Below the pieces are notes generated by a model. That model was not told the origin of the DNA. It saw only the letters and a program-made list of their open reading frames with translations, and ran no database searches. From positions 1 to 21,679 of the forward strand of contig CAYTGJ010000078.1 in the NCBI GenBank assembly GCA_964437245.1: a DNA stretch of 21,679 nucleotides. Direction: 5' to 3'. Source of the stretch: JANYCO01 sp964437245. GTDB taxonomy: Bacteria; Bacteroidota; Bacteroidia; Cytophagales; Cytophagaceae. Shown here piece after piece: positions 16,466 to 21,679 of the stretch; position 1 is the first letter of the stretch; each line of letters opens with the position of its first letter. The translations under genes were made by a program, and so were the position numbers.

Positions 16466-17347
16466 ATGTGGGATATCTTTCACTTACCGGATAATTCTCT
16501 CAATGTACAAACGTACTATGTACCAATGGTGGATTTTATGAACCCTCACTATCAGGTTTGGAATAAACCACTTGGTGCAAAGGTAGTATACATGATCCTC
16601 ATAGGAGCAGGAGGACAGGGCGGTAGTGGTTTTACAGGGGCTGCCGGAACAAACAGAGGAGGAGGAGGAGGAGGAGGCAGTGGTGCTATTACACATTTTG
16701 AGATAGATGCTCACTTACTTCCTGATTCTTTATATGTTTCTCCAGGATACGGATCAGGTAATATGGGGAATGGAATGTCAAGTATAGTCTATCTTTCTAT
16801 GAACCCACAAAATATCCTGGTAATTGCGAAAGGAGGACTAAGTGGTAGTGCCGGAACGGCAACTTCAGGAGGGGCTTTGGGGACAGGGGGAGATGTTACA
16901 ACAGTAGGAGATGCAGGCTATATGTGCTTAGGGCATTTTGTAAGTATTAAGGGGGGTAATGGAGCAGCCGGAGGAGCTCATACGGGTGCAGTGGGAGGTG
17001 CAGTCTCTGCATTGAGTTCTTTGATACTATCTGGAGGAGCAGGGGGAGGAGGCACTCCAGCCGCTAACACCAATTTTTTCGGAGGCGCTGTTAACAATAC
17101 TTCTGGCTTTTTTCCTACTCTTACAGGGGGAACTACTGGTGGTGGTAGCGGGAGAAATGGTTTTTGGCAAAAGGTACCTTTGTGTGGAACCGGAGGTAGT
17201 GGAGGAGGTACAAATAGTGTGGCAGGTGCTGGTGGGAAAGGTGGCGAAGGAGCAATCGGGTGTGGCGGCGGCGGCGGCGGCGGCGGTATAATCGGTGGAG
17301 CTGGTGGCAGAGGAGGAGATGGACTTATAGTGATCATTACTTTATGA
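16466..17347 (+). CDS. Glycine-rich tail-fibre-tip-like protein, paralog 3
   Basis: This 293-residue protein is the third tandem copy, starting 42 bases after the second at the ATG of MWDIFHLPDN. A GGAG lies 15 bases upstream, rather far for a ribosome-binding site. It shows the shared order YQVWNKPLGAKVVYMILIGAGG, GTNR-Gly7-SGA, VYLSMNP, SGGAGGGGTPAANTNFFGG, GGSGGGTNS, GCGGGGGGGG, and the final GGDGLIVIITL. It is the last gene before TcB, 155 bases upstream of it. The three copies keep nearly the same length and exactly the same glycine tract lengths although their glycine codons differ, which points to selection on the glycine scaffold. Function as an adhesin tip is inferred. Confidence 0.82.
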   Translation: MWDIFHLPDNSLNVQTYYVPMVDFMNPHYQVWNKPLGAKVVYMILIGAGGQGGSGFTGAAGTNRGGGGGGGSGAITHFEIDAHLLPDSLYVSPGYGSGNMGNGMSSIVYLSMNPQNILVIAKGGLSGSAGTATSGGALGTGGDVTTVGDAGYMCLGHFVSIKGGNGAAGGAHTGAVGGAVSALSSLILSGGAGGGGTPAANTNFFGGAVNNTSGFFPTLTGGTTGGGSGRNGFWQKVPLCGTGGSGGGTNSVAGAGGKGGEGAIGCGGGGGGGGIIGGAGGRGGDGLIVIITL

Positions 17348-17502
17348 TTGATTTGAAGTTATAGATTCTTATGGAAGTTTTGTCTGTATTTGGAGAGTGT
17401 GATCAGCTTGATAAAATAGTACTCTAAGTATTACTAAACAATCGGCCTATACAGGACAGCGAAAGAATAAAATAGTTAATTAAATAAACACCTTGTAATA
17501 GT
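17348..17502 (+). other. Longest intergenic spacer, before TcB
   Basis: These 155 A/T-rich bases contain no open frame of note. It is the only spacer in the window long enough for an internal promoter, and base composition changes just after it. I found no clear Bacteroidota-type TAnnTTTG element and no hairpin with a T-run. Separate regulation of the TcB gene is possible but not shown. Confidence 0.5.
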
Positions 17503-20500
17503 ATGTCAGAACACGGCAGTGGCACAAGTATCATTAATAAACCCGTTGGCGGTGGCGCGGTAGGCGGCATGGGGGAAAAATTTTCACCGGATCTGTTTAC
17601 CGGCACGGGTAATTTTTCAGTACCGATCGCCCTTCCTCCCGGCCGCAATGGATTTCAGCCCGATATTACGTTAGTTTACAGCAGCGGTCATGGCAGCGGT
17701 ATTTTTGGGTTAGGTTGGAATTTATCTATTCCAGGCGTAGCGCGGAAAACCTCGAAAGGCATTCCCTTGTACGACGATGAAAAAGACGTATTTATTTTGT
17801 CCGGTGCCGAAGACCTTGTAGAGATCAAGCGTGAATCCCTGACTGGCGGAGGTTACAAAGCTACATTCCGTCCCCGGACCGAAGGGCTTTTTGCCAGAAT
17901 AGAACGATATAAAGATACGGAAAACGACTACTGGAAAGTGTGGAGTAAAGACGGCCTGATCAGCTACTACGGCACCCCGGACAAGGCCAACAGCCCATCC
18001 CACTACCGTGATCCAGCCGTAAGCGCCGACCCTGCTTATAAAAGCAAAGTCTTCCAATGGTACCTGAGCAAAACAGAAGATGTCTTCGGCAACGTTATTC
18101 ACTATACCTATGTCCGAGAAAACCGTTCTCCCGGAGCCTCTCCCGATGACCCTCATAATTTTGACCAGGTCTACCTGAGCAAGATCGAATACGCAGATTA
18201 TACAGAGGGGAGTATCCGTAAATATCTCTGCAGCGTTCAGTTCCGTTACGAAACAAGACCCGATCCTATCTCAGTGTACAAGCAAGGCTTTGAGATCCGT
18301 ACGACCCTTCGTGCTACCCATATCGAGGTCTATACCCATGCAGAAGATATAAATACCAAAGTAAAAACCTATCATTTTTCGTACGTGGATCAACGGGTAG
18401 AAGCCCGAGAACTTCCGGTCGACCACCTCCCGTTGAACGGCGTAAGTATGCTCAGCCAGTTGAAGATCGAAGGCCATGAGGGAAATACCTCCGAATGGAT
18501 GCCCCCCCTTGAATTTGGCTACAGCAACTTTGAACCCAAGCACCGGAACTTTGATCCCGTCGATGGGAGAGACATGCCCCCCGTTTCCATGGCCAGCCCC
18601 GACTACGAACTGGCCGATATTTTCGGGACAGGCCTTCCCGACATCATCCAGTTGAACGGAGTAGCCCGCTACTGGCGTAACCTGGGCAACGGCCAGTACG
18701 ACATGCCCCGTTTCATGAAAGAAATTCCCTCCGGCGCCAAACTAGCCGATCCACAGATCCAGCTGGTGGATGCCAACGGAGACGGCAGACTAGACCTCCT
18801 TTACCACAAACCCGGCGTGAACGGCTACTACACCATGAAACACGACGGAGGCTGGGATCATCAACATTTTACCCGACATAAATATACCCCCAGTTTCAGC
18901 TTAAGCGATCCCGAAGTAAAACTCCTGGACCTTGATGGCGACGGCATCACCGACGTTCTTCGGAACGGCAGCCGGTTAGAATGTTTTCTCAACGACCCCT
19001 TAGAAGGATTTTACAAAACCCTTGTCATAGAAAAACAACGGATCAAAAACTTTCCGAACCTCAGTTTTTCCGACCCCCGGATCAAATTTGCCGATATGAG
19101 CGGCGATGGTTTGCAGGACATCATCCAGATACAAGACGGCAACCTCTGTTACTGGCCCAATCTTGGATATGGAAAATTCGGATCCATGGTTCGGATGAAA
19201 AAATCCCCCCGTTTCCCCTTTCGATACGATCCCGCGTTGATCCACCTGGGCGATGTAGACGGCGACGGCAGCACCGATCTGGTCTACGTCGAAAACAACC
19301 AGGTGACCCTATGGATCAACCGTAGCGGCGAAAGCTGGAGCGACCCGATCGTGATCAGAGGCACCCCCCCCGTGCGTGATCCGAAATCCATTCGTTTCAC
19401 CGATATCAAAGGCACCGGTATCGCCGGCCTGCTTTGGAGCTACGATTACCATGTGAATCCCGGCCGTAGCCGGATGTACCTGCTGGATTTTACCCAGGGA
19501 ACCAAACCCTATGTACTCAACCAGATGAACAACCACATGGGAGCGATCACCCGTGTGGAGTACAAGCCTTCCACCTATTATTACCTGAAAGACCAGCAAC
19601 GTGGCCCTGTGGATCCATGGCCAGGAAATGAACTGGGAGTATTGCCTGGAGGAAAACGCACCCCCTGGAAAACCACGCTTCCTTTTCCCGTACAGGTAGT
19701 ATCAAGAGTAGAAGTAATCGACGAACTTTCACAAGGCAAACTGGTCACCGAATACAGTTACCACCATGGCCACTGGGACGGCGGGGAGCGAGAGTTCAGA
19801 GGATTTGGCCGCGTACACCAGCGCGACACCGAATCCTTCACCAGATACAATACCCCCGATCAGTCCACCGGTTTTCTTCCCGTAGAGCAAGTCCACTACA
19901 ACCCTCCGACAGAAACCATCAGCTGGTTCCACCTGGGTCCGGTAGGAGCAGCACGAGGCGACTGGCAGGAAGTATATTTCGAAGACGAATACTGGAGAGA
20001 AGACCCCCAGGTATTAAAGCGCCCTTCGGAAATGATTACGATGATCAACGGCCTTCCAAGAAGAGCCAGACGAGACGCCTACCGATCACTGCGAGGCAGC
20101 AATCTTCGCACCGAGCTCTATGCATTAGACACAAACCTATATCAGAAAAGACCCTATACCGTTACCGAGAACTTGCAGGGAGTACGACTGGAATTCTCCT
20201 ATCCTAATCACTCACAGCTCCCTGCCCAAGACCCTGTGCAGCCTTACGGTCCGGAAGAGAACAACAAACAAGGCAGCGGGTATATCTTTTTTGCCCAGGC
20301 CCAGGCCTCCCGCAGTACCCAATGGGAACGCGGCAACGACCCCATGACCAGTTTTTCATTTACCGAAGACTACGATGTCTATGGCACCCCCCAAACCCAG
20401 ATCACCCTGGCAGTTCCCCGAGGCAAAGATCCTCTGACCGGCAGAGGAAGCACAAGCCCCTACCTGGCCACCCTTTCCCGTACAGTGTACGCCCACCGTG

Positions 20501-21679
20501 ACCAACCCACGCATTACCTGATCGGCAGAGCAGTAGAAAGCAAAAGTTATGAAGTGATCAATGCCGGCACAGGATCCGTATTTGCCCTAAAAGACCAGAT
20601 CACCCAAAACGAAACTCCCCATTCCCTTCTTGCCCACAGCTTGACTTATTATGATGGAGCCTCCTTTACAGGACTTGCCCATGGAAGCATCGGGAACTAC
20701 GGCGTACCAGTACGTACAGAAATACTGGTGATGACCGAAGAAAATGTAGCCGAACTCTACGCGATAAGACCACCGTATATCCAGGCCGAAGACACCCCCG
20801 GTCCCCCTTCCTGGAGTGCAGAGTATCCCTCAGGATTTCAAACCAATCTTCCCCTTAATGCCGGTTACCGATACTACAGTGGCCATGACAACATACACAT
20901 ACAAGGCTATTACAGCGAAGCCGACCGTAAGAAATTTGATTTTCAAGAACATCCCTCCTCGGCCAAAGGGCTGATGTTACAAGCCAAAGACCCCTTAGGG
21001 AATACCACCACTGTAGCCTACGACGAATATAAATTGTTTCCTCTGACCGTTACCGATCCCTTGGAAATGCAAACCACCGCCGTTTACGATTACCGGGTGA
21101 TGCAAGCCGAAGAGATCATTGATCCCAACGGCAACCGAGCCAGGTTCTCGTTTTCTCCGTTAGGATTTTTAACCAAGACCTATGTGCTAGGAAAAACCAG
21201 TGAAAGCCTGGGCGATACCGATCCGGAGAAGCCCGGTACCCTGATGGAATACAACTTCTTTTCCTTTTACCAACACAAACAACCCGTGTGGGTAAAAACG
21301 ACCGTTCGGGAGCATCATGCCGCCGACGAAGTAAACGAAGACACCATCGTCAGCATCCAATACAGCGACGGCTTCGGGCGCTTATTACAAACAAGAACAC
21401 AGGCAGAAGAGACCATCTTTGGCGACAGTCTTTTGGGAGACTCCGGCCTGGACCCCGAAAGCCTCAGCGATGGATCCGCCACAGGCATAGAAAACATCCT
21501 GCCGGAAAACCTGAACGTGATCGTCAGCGGCTGGCAGGCGTATAACAACAAAGGAAAAGTAGTAGAAAAATACGAACCCTACTATGATAAAGGGTTTGCC
21601 TTTGTTTCCCCCTTTGGAGGGGGGCAGGGGGAGGTTGTATTGAAGGTAGGACAAAAGATACGGATGTATACGATCCCCG
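17503..21679 (+). CDS. Tc toxin subunit B (TcB; SpvB/TcdB-type cocoon protein), 3' partial
   Basis: The frame is open from the ATG at 17503 through 1,392 codons to the window edge. The start is supported by the family-typical sequence soon after it (GGGAVGGMGEKFSPDLFTGTG, SVPIALPPGR, IFGLGWNLSIPGVARKT, VFILSGAEDLV), which marks the SpvB domain (residues about 15-320). Asp-rich FG-GAP/VCBS-type repeats follow at residues about 422, 475, 531 and 582 (DANGDGRLD, DLDGDGITD, DMSGDGLQD, DVDGDGSTD), with variants near 368 and 633. TcdB middle regions come next (NNHMGAITRVEYKPSTYYYLKD near 675; LRGSNLRTELYALD near 862), then SDGFGRLLQTRTQAE near 1287 leading into the Rhs-like part. In Tc toxins TcB and TcC form a hollow shell holding the toxic C-terminus of TcC and dock on TcA. 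The sequence is richer in G+C than TcA and uses many C-ending codons. Near its visible end it carries an in-frame palindromic element and a possible lost base. Any TcC part lies beyond the window. Confidence 0.9.
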   Translation, partial: MSEHGSGTSIINKPVGGGAVGGMGEKFSPDLFTGTGNFSVPIALPPGRNGFQPDITLVYSSGHGSGIFGLGWNLSIPGVARKTSKGIPLYDDEKDVFILSGAEDLVEIKRESLTGGGYKATFRPRTEGLFARIERYKDTENDYWKVWSKDGLISYYGTPDKANSPSHYRDPAVSADPAYKSKVFQWYLSKTEDVFGNVIHYTYVRENRSPGASPDDPHNFDQVYLSKIEYADYTEGSIRKYLCSVQFRYETRPDPISVYKQGFEIRTTLRATHIEVYTHAEDINTKVKTYHFSYVDQRVEARELPVDHLPLNGVSMLSQLKIEGHEGNTSEWMPPLEFGYSNFEPKHRNFDPVDGRDMPPVSMASPDYELADIFGTGLPDIIQLNGVARYWRNLGNGQYDMPRFMKEIPSGAKLADPQIQLVDANGDGRLDLLYHKPGVNGYYTMKHDGGWDHQHFTRHKYTPSFSLSDPEVKLLDLDGDGITDVLRNGSRLECFLNDPLEGFYKTLVIEKQRIKNFPNLSFSDPRIKFADMSGDGLQDIIQIQDGNLCYWPNLGYGKFGSMVRMKKSPRFPFRYDPALIHLGDVDGDGSTDLVYVENNQVTLWINRSGESWSDPIVIRGTPPVRDPKSIRFTDIKGTGIAGLLWSYDYHVNPGRSRMYLLDFTQGTKPYVLNQMNNHMGAITRVEYKPSTYYYLKDQQRGPVDPWPGNELGVLPGGKRTPWKTTLPFPVQVVSRVEVIDELSQGKLVTEYSYHHGHWDGGEREFRGFGRVHQRDTESFTRYNTPDQSTGFLPVEQVHYNPPTETISWFHLGPVGAARGDWQEVYFEDEYWREDPQVLKRPSEMITMINGLPRRARRDAYRSLRGSNLRTELYALDTNLYQKRPYTVTENLQGVRLEFSYPNHSQLPAQDPVQPYGPEENNKQGSGYIFFAQAQASRSTQWERGNDPMTSFSFTEDYDVYGTPQTQITLAVPRGKDPLTGRGSTSPYLATLSRTVYAHRDQPTHYLIGRAVESKSYEVINAGTGSVFALKDQITQNETPHSLLAHSLTYYDGASFTGLAHGSIGNYGVPVRTEILVMTEENVAELYAIRPPYIQAEDTPGPPSWSAEYPSGFQTNLPLNAGYRYYSGHDNIHIQGYYSEADRKKFDFQEHPSSAKGLMLQAKDPLGNTTTVAYDEYKLFPLTVTDPLEMQTTAVYDYRVMQAEEIIDPNGNRARFSFSPLGFLTKTYVLGKTSESLGDTDPEKPGTLMEYNFFSFYQHKQPVWVKTTVREHHAADEVNEDTIVSIQYSDGFGRLLQTRTQAEETIFGDSLLGDSGLDPESLSDGSATGIENILPENLNVIVSGWQAYNNKGKVVEKYEPYYDKGFAFVSPFGGGQGEVVLKVGQKIRMYTIP
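21607..21633 (+). repeat. G/C-rich palindromic element inserted in frame in TcB
   Basis: CCCCCT (21608-21613) pairs with AGGGGG (21618-21623) around a TTGG loop, followed by CAGGGGGAGG. It occupies nine codons and is read as SPFGGGQGE, which is out of character for this position of TcB. From memory, similar elements (and the antisense reading LPLPPSKGG) recur in Bacteroidota genomes; this has not been checked by search. Only one copy is present in the window. Confidence 0.55.

Noticed and set aside
16978..17337. Proline-rich open frame antisense to glycine-rich paralog 3
   Set aside because: Same mirror effect of glycine codons; the sense strand has clear paralog conservation.
12480..17347. 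A prophage or contractile injection system
   Set aside because: No sheath, tube, baseplate, capsid, terminase or integrase genes; only fibre- and adhesin-type genes are present.
17417..17436. TAGTA...TACTA inverted repeat in the spacer before TcB
   Set aside because: Only five pairs with a ten-base loop and no T-run; too weak to call a terminator or operator.
21385..21654. Antisense open frame over the TcB end
   Set aside because: Its LPLPPSKGG start is the reverse reading of the palindromic element, and the sense strand is a clear TcB gene.

Overview
The window is most of a Tc (toxin complex, 'ABC toxin') locus with every gene on the + strand. It reads as a member of Bacteroidota. Gene leaders are A/T-rich without clear Shine-Dalgarno sequences, the tail-fibre-type proteins look like those of Bacteroidota and their phages, and a G/C-rich palindrome of a kind I recall from Bacteroidota genomes sits near the right end. 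A 10-N spacer shows that this is a draft assembly, and no species can be named.

Layout: (1) 1-12433 is one very large TcA pore/translocation subunit. It is open at the left edge and split by a frameshift at about 2404-2422 into an N-terminal part (1-2412) and the rest (2366-12433). Its core is recognisable: a VRP1-like start, helical shell, ABC-toxin N region, neuraminidase-like domain, coiled-coil channel with a hydrophobic tip, and a TcB-binding C-terminus. Many extra modules are spliced into that core: dispersed beta-sandwich repeats, a nested CBM-like jelly roll, three 32-residue repeats, twelve NHL-type propeller blades and a LamG domain. (2) 12480-17347 is a cassette of five genes that look like phage tail-fibre and adhesin genes: a duplicated fibre protein, a 138-residue phage-type beta protein, and three tandem paralogous glycine-rich proteins resembling tail-fibre tip adhesins. 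(3) 17503 to the right edge is a TcB cocoon subunit (SpvB domain, Asp-rich FG-GAP/VCBS-type repeats, TcdB middle regions, start of the Rhs part), cut by the window end. Its base composition is clearly more G+C-rich than that of the TcA gene.

Working model (inference): TcA makes the pore and carries several carbohydrate/protein-binding modules for attachment. TcB, with a TcC/Rhs toxin part expected just downstream, forms the cargo cocoon that docks on the TcA C-terminus. The intervening cassette may supply further receptor-binding proteins, so the locus would be a Tc toxin carrying phage-type adhesins. None of the complete cassette proteins has a visible signal peptide, as with phage tail parts, which are made in the cytoplasm.

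Quality warnings: the N spacer at 15373-15382 is almost certainly an assembly artefact, because collapsing its 9-base flanking duplication restores the reading frame. The TcA break at about 2410 and a possible lost base at about 21667 in TcB may be real mutations or errors. No RNA genes, CRISPR arrays, transposases or convincing promoters or terminators were seen, and no gene-free stretch exceeds 155 bases.
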